Counted from the first letter of the stretch, positions 30,501 through 40,218 are shown. The stretch: 64,000 bases of DNA from Bacteroides ihuae (GCF_900104585.1 NZ_FNVX01000005.1:1-64000), one strand, 5' to 3'. Notes: generated by a model not told the origin, from the letters alone. Program-made: numbers and translations.

Positions 30501-30655
30501 CCATTGGTTGTTCCTACTTCAAGTACTGAAACTCCAATCAAAGTCTCTCCAGTATTACTATCGTATACTGAACCTGAGATTTTCTTCGTTTGCTGTGCGA
30601 ATGCACTTACGCAAACAAAAAGAAAAAGTGTTAGAGAAAATACATGTTTACTCAT
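27590..30655 (-). CDS. SusC-like TonB-dependent outer-membrane transporter
   Basis: A 1021-residue SusC/RagA family importer. After the signal peptide (ends SAFAQ) comes a carboxypeptidase-regulatory-like domain (KKISGSVYDSNTGETLIGVSV, residues 24-100). The plug domain then has DEIVVIGYGTQRKSDLTGA near 105 and FVVDGQFMNNI near 180. A long beta barrel runs to the terminal aromatic residue (LGVNLQF). It imports oligosaccharides that its SusD partner captures. It lies 13 bases after the lipoprotein gene. Confidence 0.96.
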   Translation of the reverse strand: MSKHVFSLTLFLFVCVSAFAQQTKKISGSVYDSNTGETLIGVSVLEVGTTNGTITDLDGKYSLGISSSKVAFSYVGYKTETAIVTKSETLNVNLVSDNKLDEIVVIGYGTQRKSDLTGALASISSKDIKNYAVSNASELLTGKAAGVFVAASSGQPGSDAVIRIRGLGTVNDNNPLFVVDGQFMNNISSLNPSDIDRMEVLKDASACAIYGSKGSNGVILITTKGGIKGQTIVTLDAYAGVKNSYKALKMMNSDQYYNFITEAYKNDASFQSSMKEKFTNQYKKGYDTNWWDAVTRSAFNQNYNLSIRTGTDKSRSSLSLGYMDDQGAIITTEFTRLSLKLNQEYDINDYITVGTTINLAKIKKRDAGAIPSFDFIQKADPFTPVINSLVDPSSENYQYNKYAPTEWSYDPNPVAMLELPNRYNDVFNVFGNAFAQIKLYKNLTYRVQYSFERYHDTFKDFRPIYTSTFSDDNLANKESKYSTETQLNNNSDVTFNYLVEQRLNYNATIGKHKLDAMVAMTYEKNKNETINAFKRNALGNEEIYQILNAQTAGDKVSGSKETSSMLSYLGRINYAYDDRYLATVNFRADGSSKFTKNNRWGYFPSVSLGWRISNEEFFKNMNIENAISSLKLRVGWGQNGNQRIDRDAPLTLIGTNDEMQWYYGNGYSQGYVPTYVGNADIKWETSQQTNIGLDMSLLRNSLDVSMDFYVKKTSDMLLSMPIPSFGAFPNSPFFNAGDLKNTGFELVVNYRNQIGKDFNYNVGLNMSAYKTKVTKLTSEYLSGDVSRTYVGGPIGRFWGYKQIGIFQNQEEINSYVDKNGTKIQPNAQPGDFKFAKLGESGALNDDDDRTFIGNPNPDLIYGFNLGFSYKSFDLSMAFQGTLGNDIWNVAKGTLSSAGRQNALEEAYTKAWTKEGDNAKYPRITNSDTNNNMRSSSFYVEDGSYLRLQNVQIGYNIPSIICQKSKLFSSCRLYVSGQNLFTLTGYSGLDPELGISNALNMGVDATRYPSSRTYTLGVNLQF

Positions 30656-30668
30656 GGTGTATTAAGGT

Positions 30669-32402
30669 TTAATGATATGAAATGATATATTGTTTATTTG
30701 CGATAATTTTGCCATTATCCCAACTAAGTTTGGTTCCCGTAGGAAGTTCTATAACGATTCGTGCTTCATTGGCTGGAATTTCAAAAGAACCGTCTGCCTT
30801 TACATCTTTAGCCACATACTCTTTTGCTACAATATCGAAAAGATCACAGGCTTGTGAAGCATGATAAATAACGGTTTTTGTTTCCTTGTAAGGATTATAA
30901 TATAGATATACCGGATAAGGTTTTTCTACATAAAAGTCAGTAATATTGCAATCCAGTTGTAAGATACCTTTGACGTTTGTCTTGCTTACTATAGATCCTA
31001 ATATACCCACCGGGGATGAACTATAAACGCTAAACATACTCTCTGTCGGATTACCTGCAATCCATTTAGGGCCGTCTCCGATGGCTACCGGACTGACGCC
31101 TTTTAAGGACTCTTTGCCGTAATCATCAGCTTTGCGCAAACCCTCGTAAGAGACATTATTGTTCGTTATATCTTTAAATTCAGGAGCCCATTGATGCTTA
31201 TCGTCAATTTCCATCGGGTAGAATAAGCGACATGCGCTGGCATTGTTGAGCATCCATTTGCCAATGGCTTTTGCATACTGAGGTTGGTATTTTACCATCG
31301 GAATGAAAGGCCATGCAGGTTTGATACTGTTCATCAGAAATGCATATCCACCACCATCGGTGATACTTCCTTGCAAACCACTTACATCATAATTGCCCCA
31401 CTTGCCCACAATGATCCCCCATCCGGTTCTTCCCGTAGGACTTTTACATCCGTCGAATACCCAGTCGAGTAATTTGTGCACATCATAATTGCTTCCTTCC
31501 GTTGCATTCAGGTAAGCTGCGGTGTAAACACCTAATGGTAGAAGAGCCTCATAGAAACGGCTTTCTTTTTGAGAAAGGAGTGCTTCAATGGCACTTTTGC
31601 TATGTTGCAGATAGCGTTGGTCACCAAATTTGTGATAAGCACACAATAATACGTAAGCATGACCACCAGCAGCATCTTGCTGTAGAGGGATGTTATTAAC
31701 CACTCCCTTCATCTGTGCATAATCGAAATATGAGTAGTCATAATTACCATGAAGCACAGAGTCTGCCTTTACGAACTGTTCTGCAATCGTTCTTTGTATT
31801 TTTTCCGCTCCGCTTACATTTGGAAATACATCGCATACAGCATAATATAAAGCATTCGGTAGAACATCATACCACCAATCACGTCCATAGCCACCACCCA
31901 ATTGGGCGATTGAAGGATTGGTGTTGTTCATCATGATGTTCCAACCATTATCGGAATTGAAATAGTTTTGTACCATCTTCACGTAGTTGTATCCGTCTTG
32001 ATTGGTTTTGTCAATTCCTACTAATCCTGCTCCCAAAATAGCTGCGAGGGAGTTGAGGCTTTCATGAAATTCTCCGTTGTTGGTATCTTTGCCCTGACGA
32101 ATATCTTTAATAGCGGTATAGAGTCCGAATGTTGTCTGGTTAATATTTCTACGACTATCGTCCAACCAAATCAGCGGCCCCACTTTGCTTTGAACCTTCC
32201 AGTTGAAAACAAATTTATCATACTTTATTGCTTTCTCTTTCCAGTCTAACATTTTGTATGAAGAAGGTATGTCGGGCATTGAATCTATCCGACTAATAGA
32301 AGCTTGTGTTATTTCGTTTCCAAAGAATCCTTCTTTTGGAGAACAAGATACAAATAGGTAGACGACAATGAGCGCAACAAAGCTTTTACTTGTTATTTTC
32401 AT
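30669..32402 (-). CDS. PUL-encoded lipoprotein, unrecognised, candidate glycan-active enzyme
   Basis: From ATG 32402 the protein has 577 residues; the frame begins at a TTG two codons earlier. The signal peptide ends YLFVSC, a lipobox. The middle part (residues 90-420) is rich in helices and in aromatic and Gly-rich turns: GGGYGRDWWYDVLPNALYY near 170, QDAAGGHAYVLLCAY near 240, and GIIVGKWGNYDVSGLQGSITDGGGYAF near 335 (in part). This is the look of an alpha/alpha-toroid carbohydrate enzyme such as a lyase or hydrolase. A beta-rich C-terminal part follows. I cannot assign a family. The place between the MFS and SusC genes, and the 17-base overlap with the MFS gene, tie it to the PUL's substrate. 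Confidence 0.7.
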   Translation of the reverse strand: MKITSKSFVALIVVYLFVSCSPKEGFFGNEITQASISRIDSMPDIPSSYKMLDWKEKAIKYDKFVFNWKVQSKVGPLIWLDDSRRNINQTTFGLYTAIKDIRQGKDTNNGEFHESLNSLAAILGAGLVGIDKTNQDGYNYVKMVQNYFNSDNGWNIMMNNTNPSIAQLGGGYGRDWWYDVLPNALYYAVCDVFPNVSGAEKIQRTIAEQFVKADSVLHGNYDYSYFDYAQMKGVVNNIPLQQDAAGGHAYVLLCAYHKFGDQRYLQHSKSAIEALLSQKESRFYEALLPLGVYTAAYLNATEGSNYDVHKLLDWVFDGCKSPTGRTGWGIIVGKWGNYDVSGLQGSITDGGGYAFLMNSIKPAWPFIPMVKYQPQYAKAIGKWMLNNASACRLFYPMEIDDKHQWAPEFKDITNNNVSYEGLRKADDYGKESLKGVSPVAIGDGPKWIAGNPTESMFSVYSSSPVGILGSIVSKTNVKGILQLDCNITDFYVEKPYPVYLYYNPYKETKTVIYHASQACDLFDIVAKEYVAKDVKADGSFEIPANEARIVIELPTGTKLSWDNGKIIANKQYIISYH

Positions 32403-33648
32403 GCTCAATAGTATTGGTGTTATTTGTTATATTTTTAGCTAGAGGATATGCTAATAACTGCAACCCTGCAACAATAATTAATGCATATTTAAGTGCGAAA
32501 TCTTGCGATACACAATAGGCGAGAAAGATAAACAGTAACAAACCAAAGGCTCTTCCTAGGAAAAGGCCGAACTCATGGCTTAGGATATAAGCATATTCGT
32601 TTCTGTTCTCAATTTTAGCTACTGCATCAATGGTTTTCATCATGATGGGAAAATAAGCCAGATCGAACAATGGTTGGAATACTACTTTGCATAACACAAA
32701 AAGAATGACTCCCATAGCAGAGAAAAGTATCCCATTGAATAATGTGCCTACAAAGAAAATAATTAATCCACCAACAAATATTTTCAAGCGATCTTGAGGC
32801 CTGGCTATACGTCCTAGAATATAGACTAAAATAGCTGTTAAAGCACCACTAGTCCCTTGTATCAAACCCAGTGCACCTTCGTCTCCTACCAATTTTAAAA
32901 CCAATATAGCGGGAGCTGTAACGAGGAAGCCTTGTACCATTCCTTTCAGTGAAGCTAGTAGCAACATCTTTTTCCAAAGTATATTGAAACGAAAATAGAT
33001 GAATGATGTTTCCTTTGGGTTGGCGAATTTGCCTTTCCATAGAACCATGCAGGCAATGATGGTAATTCCTATCATCACCATTGTTACAATGCGATAGGAT
33101 GTATTGATATCAATGAGTATGCCCCAGACTTCCTTGCCATCAATCTGGCTGATGAAAGCTCCGATAATCAAAGGAATACCGATAGAAGCAATGGAAAAGA
33201 AGAACGACTCCAAGCCGAAAAAGTAGTTTCTGTTATTATCATTTGTATTGTAAAGGGTTAACAAATACCTGTTTGTCCAGAAGAAACCGGAAGCTGCTCC
33301 CATGAGGAATCCTGCCAATCCTAACTCCGCAAAACCTAGCGTTTTAAGAGCCATCATTCCAAACATAGAGATACCACTTACAAAGATGCCTACGGAATAG
33401 AGCCCTTTCACACTATATTTCTTCAATAAGAAACCGTTGACAAGCGATGTGGTAACAATACCCGTATACATGGCCAATTGATAAAAGGCAACCATGACCG
33501 GATCGCTGGTGTTGCGCATGATATAGGCACCGACAAATATTTCTACAACCGGAAGAACAAGGGCGTATAGCATATTTGTGACCAACAAGGTGCGCATGTT
33601 GGGTTCCTGCTGCTTAAAGAATAAATATTCTTTTTTCAGTTTATTCAT
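32386..33648 (-). CDS. MFS family sugar transporter
   Basis: A 420-residue inner-membrane protein with about twelve hydrophobic segments and no cleavable signal. It is a major facilitator type transporter; the pattern of Gly-rich helices (GLAGFLMGAASGFFW near 112) fits. It probably takes the oligosaccharide produced in the periplasm into the cytoplasm, where the GH130 enzyme acts. It overlaps the GH130 stop as ATGA and the following lipoprotein gene by 17 bases, so the three genes are translationally linked. Confidence 0.88.
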   Translation of the reverse strand: MNKLKKEYLFFKQQEPNMRTLLVTNMLYALVLPVVEIFVGAYIMRNTSDPVMVAFYQLAMYTGIVTTSLVNGFLLKKYSVKGLYSVGIFVSGISMFGMMALKTLGFAELGLAGFLMGAASGFFWTNRYLLTLYNTNDNNRNYFFGLESFFFSIASIGIPLIIGAFISQIDGKEVWGILIDINTSYRIVTMVMIGITIIACMVLWKGKFANPKETSFIYFRFNILWKKMLLLASLKGMVQGFLVTAPAILVLKLVGDEGALGLIQGTSGALTAILVYILGRIARPQDRLKIFVGGLIIFFVGTLFNGILFSAMGVILFVLCKVVFQPLFDLAYFPIMMKTIDAVAKIENRNEYAYILSHEFGLFLGRAFGLLLFIFLAYCVSQDFALKYALIIVAGLQLLAYPLAKNITNNTNTIEHENNK

Positions 33649-34706
33649 CTTGATGTTTCTATTACTTTTAAGGTATTCAATATTTCTGAGATCGATAGTT
33701 CGGCTCTACAAATCACCTCATCGCTGGCTCCATAGTATATAGTAACGGTATCCCCTTCGACTAAATGTCCGTTGGTAAATATCACATTGCCGAAGAATCC
33801 GGTTTGTTCGTATGTTGCAATCGGTTCCATTATTGGCTCGTAACTTCTTGCTATTACTTTAGACGGATCGTTCAAGTCGAGCAACAAAGCTCCTAGACAA
33901 TAGCGGTTATTGGAGTCAGCTCCGTGATATATCTCCAACCAGCCTTTTGCTGTCTTTATCGGAGCAGCTCCTGCACCTACCCGGGCAGAATCCCACATAC
34001 CATCACGTGTAGTTGCCACACATTTATGATTACCCCAATGCAATCGGTCGAATGACTCTGCTAACCATATATAGTTGCCACCAAGCTCGGGACTGCTGGG
34101 ACGGTGAAAAGCAAAGTACTTATCTCCAATTTTTTCTTCAAATAAGGCACAATCTTTATTGTGTGGGGGGAATATCATTCCATGACGCGTATAGCTTTTC
34201 CAATCGTCCGTATGAATTAAGCCAACCCCAACAGCAACGGAAGATACCTCCGTGAAGGTCAAAAAGAAGCCATCTTCGCTTGTCGCTACTCGACAATCTT
34301 CAATCCCGAATGACTCTAGTTCTCCTTGCCCGAAGATAGGTGGAAATTCAACTTCGTCTTTAAAATGTATTCCGTCTTCGCTCGATACAAGCCTGAGGTA
34401 AGACATGGTTGTCAGGTAGTTTTTTCCTTTGTAGCCAATGACACGTGGGTCGGAAACATCAAGATCAGGATCGCTCTTTGAAAAAGAGACTACTTCAATC
34501 TTGCCTTCCTTATTATATATAGGGAAACTAATCACGCCTTCCTTTTGTATTGGGCGTTCTGCAACGCGTAAAAGTAGCCAAATTTTCCCCTGATATCTGA
34601 ATACTCCGGGATTTAATAGGCAAGTAATTTCCATTCCACTTATTCCTGCTTTTAAATCCTTTGGAGCTAATAAAGGATTTGCCTCACATCTTCTTGCTAT
34701 ATCCAT
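33645..34706 (-). CDS. GH130 family beta-mannoside phosphorylase or mannosidase
   Basis: A 353-residue five-bladed beta-propeller protein without a signal peptide, so cytoplasmic. Family hallmarks are NPGVFRYQGKIWLLLRVAE near 33, the segment FGIEDCRVATSEDG near 132 holding the catalytic Asp of GH130 (usually GxEDPR; here Cys replaces Pro), and DSARVGAGAAPI near 238. GH130 enzymes cleave beta-mannosides, mostly by phosphorolysis, releasing mannose 1-phosphate. Some members without phosphate-binding basic residues hydrolyse beta-1,2-mannosides. Which applies here is not settled by eye. It is the first gene of the PUL operon. Confidence 0.9.
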   Translation of the reverse strand: MDIARRCEANPLLAPKDLKAGISGMEITCLLNPGVFRYQGKIWLLLRVAERPIQKEGVISFPIYNKEGKIEVVSFSKSDPDLDVSDPRVIGYKGKNYLTTMSYLRLVSSEDGIHFKDEVEFPPIFGQGELESFGIEDCRVATSEDGFFLTFTEVSSVAVGVGLIHTDDWKSYTRHGMIFPPHNKDCALFEEKIGDKYFAFHRPSSPELGGNYIWLAESFDRLHWGNHKCVATTRDGMWDSARVGAGAAPIKTAKGWLEIYHGADSNNRYCLGALLLDLNDPSKVIARSYEPIMEPIATYEQTGFFGNVIFTNGHLVEGDTVTIYYGASDEVICRAELSISEILNTLKVIETSR

Positions 34707-34737
34707 GGTTTTTCGATTTAATTAAATTTTCTGTTAA

Positions 34738-34745
34738 CAAATATA
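34738..34745 (-). promoter_or_regulatory. -7 box of the PUL operon
   Basis: On the minus strand TATATTTG (34745 to 34738) lies 32 bases before the GH130 start. There is no clear TTTG -33 box at the usual distance, which suits an activator-dependent promoter. The HTCS site would be expected in 34760-34980. Confidence 0.5.
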
Positions 34746-34982
34746 TGGTAGTAGGTGGTGGAGAGTGTTTACTATAGTCTCAAATGGGTATACACATGCT
34801 CAATAACATATTTTAAAAGTCTTTTTTTGATTTCTGTGATGCCTTTTCTGTTCTATATGATTGTCGTCAAAATGAAACAAGACTTACCTGATTATAATCT
34901 CGGATGCAATCTTGTAACAATTCCTTAAAGAAATTGTAATGTCGAAGATGTTTCTTTGTAAGCAGAATAAATTCAGAACTGA

Positions 34983-36134
34983 ATGATAGGGTTATTTAAT
35001 GACTGCTTTCCCCCGATAATGGACGGAGTATCTCTGACTACGCAAAACTATGCATATTGGTTGCATCAAAAAACGCACAATGTTTGTGTTGTTACTCCGA
35101 AGTCTCCCGAAGCAAAAGATGAAGGCGAATATCCTGTGTATCGGTACTCGTCTATCCCCATACCAATGCGCAAACCTTATCGATTAGGTTTTCCACGTAT
35201 TGACTGGCCTTTTCATGAACGTATCAATCGGCTTTCGTTTGAACTGGTGCATGCTCATTGTCCATTTTCTTCAGGAGCTTTGGCTATGCAGATAGCCCGA
35301 TCGCAGAAAGTGCCTATTGTGGCAACTTTTCATTCTAAGTATCGAGCCGATTTTGAACGGGCTATCTCTAGCAAATTACTCGTAGACTTTCTTATAAAGA
35401 GAGTGATTCGCTTTTATGAAGCGGCTGATGAAGTCTGGATTCCTCAAGCAACGGTAGAAGAAACACTTCGGGAGTATGGTTATAAAGGGAAAGTGGAAGT
35501 GGTGGACAATGGCAATGATTTCGTAGGTGGCGCTTCTGTTCATCTGCTTCGCACAAAGGTGCGCGCGCAACTTGGCCTTTCGAAGAATGAATTTATGTTC
35601 TTGTTTGTGGGTCAGCATATTTGGGAAAAGAACCTCGAATTTTTGCTCAAGACCTTGTCTCTAATCAAAGACACTCCTTTTAAAATGTATTTTGTGGGCT
35701 CTGGTTATGCTTTTGGGGAGTTGAGGCGAATGGTTGAAAAATTATCTCTGTCTGCTAAAGTTTTTTTTGTGGGCAGTATCACTGAACGTGATGAACTGAA
35801 AAGATATTATGCAGCAGCTGATTTGTTCTTATTCCCCTCTTTATATGATAATGCTCCGTTAGTGGTGCGAGAAGCAGCCGCTTTGTCTACCCCCTCGGTC
35901 TTAATTAAAGGGGCTACTTCTGCCGAGATAATAACTGATTCTTATAATGGATTTCTGTCTGATAATACCGTTGAAGATTTCGCTGCAAGACTAAAAGACT
36001 TAATGGAAACTCCTCAGCTGATAAAACAGGTCGGCATTCAAGCCACAAATTCCATTGTGCGTTCTTGGGAAGACGTGGCCGGAGAAGTTTATGATCGATA
36101 TACCAATTTAATGAATAGAACCTTGAAAAAATAA
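34983..36134 (+). CDS. Family 4 glycosyltransferase
   Basis: A 383-residue cytoplasmic GT-B fold enzyme. The N-terminal acceptor domain opens with GLFNDCFPPIMDGVSLTTQ, the Gly-rich loop seen in GT4 mannosyl- and glucosyltransferases, and has HAHCPFSSG near 91 and TFHSKYRADF near 117. The donor domain has FVGQHIWEKN near 207 and the EX7E-like segment YDNAPLVVREAA near 288-300. It probably builds a glycolipid or envelope glycan. It is followed 20 bases later by a flippase-like membrane protein, suggesting a joint envelope function, and it diverges from the PUL. Confidence 0.9.
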   Translation: MIGLFNDCFPPIMDGVSLTTQNYAYWLHQKTHNVCVVTPKSPEAKDEGEYPVYRYSSIPIPMRKPYRLGFPRIDWPFHERINRLSFELVHAHCPFSSGALAMQIARSQKVPIVATFHSKYRADFERAISSKLLVDFLIKRVIRFYEAADEVWIPQATVEETLREYGYKGKVEVVDNGNDFVGGASVHLLRTKVRAQLGLSKNEFMFLFVGQHIWEKNLEFLLKTLSLIKDTPFKMYFVGSGYAFGELRRMVEKLSLSAKVFFVGSITERDELKRYYAAADLFLFPSLYDNAPLVVREAAALSTPSVLIKGATSAEIITDSYNGFLSDNTVEDFAARLKDLMETPQLIKQVGIQATNSIVRSWEDVAGEVYDRYTNLMNRTLKK

Positions 36135-36153
36135 TCTTATCTGCCGTAGTGAT

Positions 36154-37173
36154 ATGACGACTGAAATCAAAACCTTTAAAAGATTTTATATATTCCTTCC
36201 TATTATTATTGGATTATCTGTGGTAATTTGGTTGTTCTATCGAGAGTTTAATGCAGCGCTTTTTGCCGGCATTCGCTTTTCGATGCAGATGCTTGTCGGT
36301 ATCTTGATGGCTTTTTTATTTATGCTTGGGCGAGACGTCGGACTGATGTGGCGTTTTCGTGTGATCACTGACAATGCGCTGACGTGGAGGCAAGCCTTCA
36401 ATGTGAATATGCTGTGCGAGTTTACCTCTGCCATAACTCCCTCATCAGTGGGCGGGAGTAGCCTTATTATCTTGTTTCTGAATAAAGAAGGTATTAACGT
36501 TGGCCGAAGTTCGGCACTAATGATCTCTTGTTTGTTTCTGGACGAGTTGTTTTTAGTCTTAGCTTGTCCTCTGCCCTTTTTGCTTTTCTCCTTCAACGAA
36601 CTCTTTGGAGATCCCACTCTTTTGTCTTCCGGCATCAAAATTTTATTTTTTGCTGTCTATATTGCCATAGCCCTTTGGACATTTCTACTTTATATAGCTC
36701 TCTTCAAACGTCCCGAATACGTGAAAAGACTATTGCTAGCCTTGTTTCGCCTTCCTTTTCTTCGCCGTTGGCGTAAAGGAGTAGAAATCCTGGCCGAAAA
36801 CCTTGTCCTTAGCTCGGGTGAGATGAGTCGTAAATCTTTTCTTTTTTGGTTGAAATCTTTTGGCATCACCTCCCTCTCATGGGGATCGCGCTACTTGGTG
36901 GTTAACGCGTTGTTATTTGCTTTTGCTACTCATGGAGATCATTTGCTCGCTTTTGCCCGTCAACTAATCCTTTGGGTAGTGATGACTATTAGTCCCACTC
37001 CTGGTGGTAGCGGAGTGAGCGAGTATTTTTTTCAGGTTTACTATGCTGATTTTTTCCCGATTGCAGGTATGGCATTAGTGGTTGCTTTTGTGTGGAGAGT
37101 GATAAGCTATTACATGTACCTCATTATTGGTGCCATCATTATTCCAAATTGGATAAAGAAGCTAAAAAATTAA
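36154..37173 (+). CDS. Lysylphosphatidylglycerol synthase-type transmembrane (flippase-like) protein
   Basis: A 339-residue integral membrane protein with eight or so hydrophobic segments, of the PF03706 (YbhN/MprF N-terminal) group. The conserved stretches NVNMLCEFTSAITPSSVGG near 85-103 and SPTPGGSGVSEYFF near 284-297 are the family signatures. It lacks the soluble aminoacyl-transfer domain of MprF, so it may only move a lipid across the membrane. It pairs with the GT4 gene upstream, perhaps exporting its glycolipid product. Confidence 0.85.
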   Translation: MTTEIKTFKRFYIFLPIIIGLSVVIWLFYREFNAALFAGIRFSMQMLVGILMAFLFMLGRDVGLMWRFRVITDNALTWRQAFNVNMLCEFTSAITPSSVGGSSLIILFLNKEGINVGRSSALMISCLFLDELFLVLACPLPFLLFSFNELFGDPTLLSSGIKILFFAVYIAIALWTFLLYIALFKRPEYVKRLLLALFRLPFLRRWRKGVEILAENLVLSSGEMSRKSFLFWLKSFGITSLSWGSRYLVVNALLFAFATHGDHLLAFARQLILWVVMTISPTPGGSGVSEYFFQVYYADFFPIAGMALVVAFVWRVISYYMYLIIGAIIIPNWIKKLKN

Positions 37174-37217
37174 AATGGTTGTAACACGGTTGTCAATCAA
37201 TCGTAAAATCTAGTTTC

Positions 37218-37225
37218 TATTTTTG
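37218..37225 (+). promoter_or_regulatory. -7 box of the small membrane protein gene
   Basis: TATTTTTG fits TAnnTTTG and lies 26 bases before ATG 37251. A GTTG at 37189-37192 is about 25 bases upstream, slightly too far for a standard -33 box. Confidence 0.5.
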
Positions 37226-37250
37226 TGGGAAGAAAATAAGAAGTTACAGC

Positions 37251-37412
37251 ATGAGAACAATAGTATCACAACAACAAAATAGTTTTGCATTGATTGGAGC
37301 AGTAATGGTTGCCGTAAGCTTAGTCTTTTTGCTATACATGGGCACCTCTCTTTATTACTCTGGTAAGAAGTTTCAGGAACAGACTCACTCCGTTCAGCTC
37401 GTCTGCAAGTAA
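37251..37412 (+). CDS. Small single-pass membrane protein (53 aa)
   Basis: A 53-codon frame from ATG 37251 to TAA 37410-37412, starting MRTIVSQQQNSFALIGAVM. One clear membrane helix covers residues 12-36 (ALIGAVMVAVSLVFLLYMG). A polar C-terminal tail follows (YYSGKKFQEQTHSV, then QLVCK). It has its own -7 box 26 bases upstream and is followed by a 10-bp palindrome at 37436-37457. I do not recognise a family. Confidence 0.6.
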   Translation: MRTIVSQQQNSFALIGAVMVAVSLVFLLYMGTSLYYSGKKFQEQTHSVQLVCK

Positions 37413-37435
37413 CAAATTCCCAAAAGTGTTTTTTG

Positions 37436-37457
37436 ATCATACATATTTATGTATGAT
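37436..37457 (+). terminator. Palindrome after the small membrane protein gene
   Basis: ATCATACATA and TATGTATGAT form a perfect 10-bp inverted repeat with a two-base centre; the folded loop would take a few more bases. No long T tail follows, so termination is uncertain. From here to 37733 I see no gene I can support; the 79-codon frame at 37463 lacks any coding signs. Confidence 0.4.
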
Positions 37458-37644
37458 TAGCTTTGTGGATCAAAGTGGTTACACTAATCTCTTTGGATTT
37501 GCGAATGTATCACCATGGATACATGTCACCAGTTGATATAAATGTTGGTCTCAATAAATTTCTGCTCTGGCTGTTTGTCTTATTCTACGAACTTTTCTCC
37601 GTCATTTTGTCAGCCTCCTTCTGCCAAACGGAATCATTCTTTCT

Positions 37645-37662
37645 TTGGCATACTTTTGGCAC
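37645..37662 (+). promoter_or_regulatory. Possible sigma-54-like promoter of groES-groEL
   Basis: TTGGCATACTTTTGGCAC has GG and GC dinucleotides 12 bases apart, the spacing of -24/-12 promoters (TGGCAC-N5-TTGCA). Two consensus bases differ. It lies about 70 bases before groES. A TTTCTTTG at 37640-37647 could instead be a poor vegetative -7 box. No CIRCE inverted repeat is present. Confidence 0.25.
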
Positions 37663-37733
37663 ACTCTTCTACGTCCGCTCTCTTGATGCGGAACAAAACT
37701 AATATATATAGTATAACATAAAACAAAAGAACT

Positions 37734-38006
37734 ATGAACATTAAACCATTAGCAGACAGAGTGCTTATACTCCCTGCACCTGCAGAAGAAAAAACAATTG
37801 GCGGTATCATTATTCCTGATACAGCAAAAGAAAAACCTTTGAAAGGTGAAGTTGTGGCAGTAGGTCACGGTACCAAAGACGAAGAGATGGTCTTGAAAGT
37901 AGGAGATACTGTTCTTTACGGAAAATATGCCGGAACAGAACTTGAAGTAGAAGCCGGTAAATACCTCATTATGCGTCAAAGCGACGTTCTCGCTGTTTTG
38001 GGTTAA
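37734..38006 (+). CDS. groES: Co-chaperonin GroES
   Basis: The 90-residue lid of the chaperonin. It begins [14 protein letters not shown], with the mobile loop [18 protein letters not shown] near 18-36 and the GEVVAVGHG segment near 38. The length is normal. It is followed by groEL after 42 bases as one operon. Confidence 0.97.
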   Translation: MNIKPLADRVLILPAPAEEKTIGGIIIPDTAKEKPLKGEVVAVGHGTKDEEMVLKVGDTVLYGKYAGTELEVEAGKYLIMRQSDVLAVLG

Positions 38007-38033
38007 TAAAAAGATAATATAGTAAAACAATAA

Positions 38034-39686
<1,653 letters not shown>

Positions 39687-39717
39687 ACTCATTTTTCTCT
39701 GATAAAAATAAAATTAA

Positions 39718-39752
39718 AAGGCTGCTTCCTGTTAAAAGGAAGCAGCCTTTTT
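39718..39752 (+). terminator. Terminator of groES-groEL
   Basis: AAGGCTGCTTCCT (39718-39730) pairs perfectly with AGGAAGCAGCCTT (39737-39749), and T residues follow. Confidence 0.92.
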
Positions 39753-39920
39753 GCTTAAAATGCTGTATTCTAGCTTTTTATTGTTTGTTGGGAAAAGTTT
39801 GTGATAGTGTTAAATAGCTGCTTTGAAATAGACTTTTATTGCTTATGTAATAACCTTTCTGTCTATTTATTGTTTTCTTTATATCAAAACATTAGCCGAA
39901 CTATAGTTTTAACTTTTTAA

Positions 39921-40151
39921 ATGATTGGTGAGATGGATAAAAGAGAAATTGGCTGCAATGCAGGAAAGATTTGGCAGATACTTAGTGATAATGCCAATTG
40001 GAGTTACGATGATTTGAAGAAAAAATCGGGCCTAAAGGACAAAGAACTTGGTGCTGCTATTGGTTGGCTGGCACGCGAAAACAAGATTGAATTTGAGCAA
40101 GAGGGGGAAGAGCTTTACATGTATTTGTGTGTCAATGTTTATATTGGTTAA
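39921..40151 (+). CDS. Winged helix-turn-helix protein (PF10771/DUF2582 type)
   Basis: A 76-residue protein; a second ATG at 39933 could be the true start. The sequence NAGKIWQILSDN, then WSYDDLKKKSGLKDKELGAAIGWLARENKI, gives a compact winged helix like the small Bacteroidales proteins of this family. Their function is unknown, possibly in DNA binding or protein contact. It stands alone between the groE terminator and a convergent membrane protein gene. A weak hairpin, AACTCC/GGAGTT at 40183-40199, lies between the two. Confidence 0.75.
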   Translation: MIGEMDKREIGCNAGKIWQILSDNANWSYDDLKKKSGLKDKELGAAIGWLARENKIEFEQEGEELYMYLCVNVYIG

Positions 40152-40218
40152 CACCTTCTCTTAATTAACAGACTCCCCGAGAAACTCCTCAAAGGAGTTC
40201 CTCTTGGAATCTTATGCC

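Noticed and set aside
37463..37702. 79-codon plus-strand frame before groES
   Set aside because: It covers the groES promoter region and starts from a non-ATG codon; composition is not coding-like.
37413..37733. CIRCE operator before groES
   Set aside because: No TTAGCACTC-N9-GAGTGCTAA-like repeat is present.
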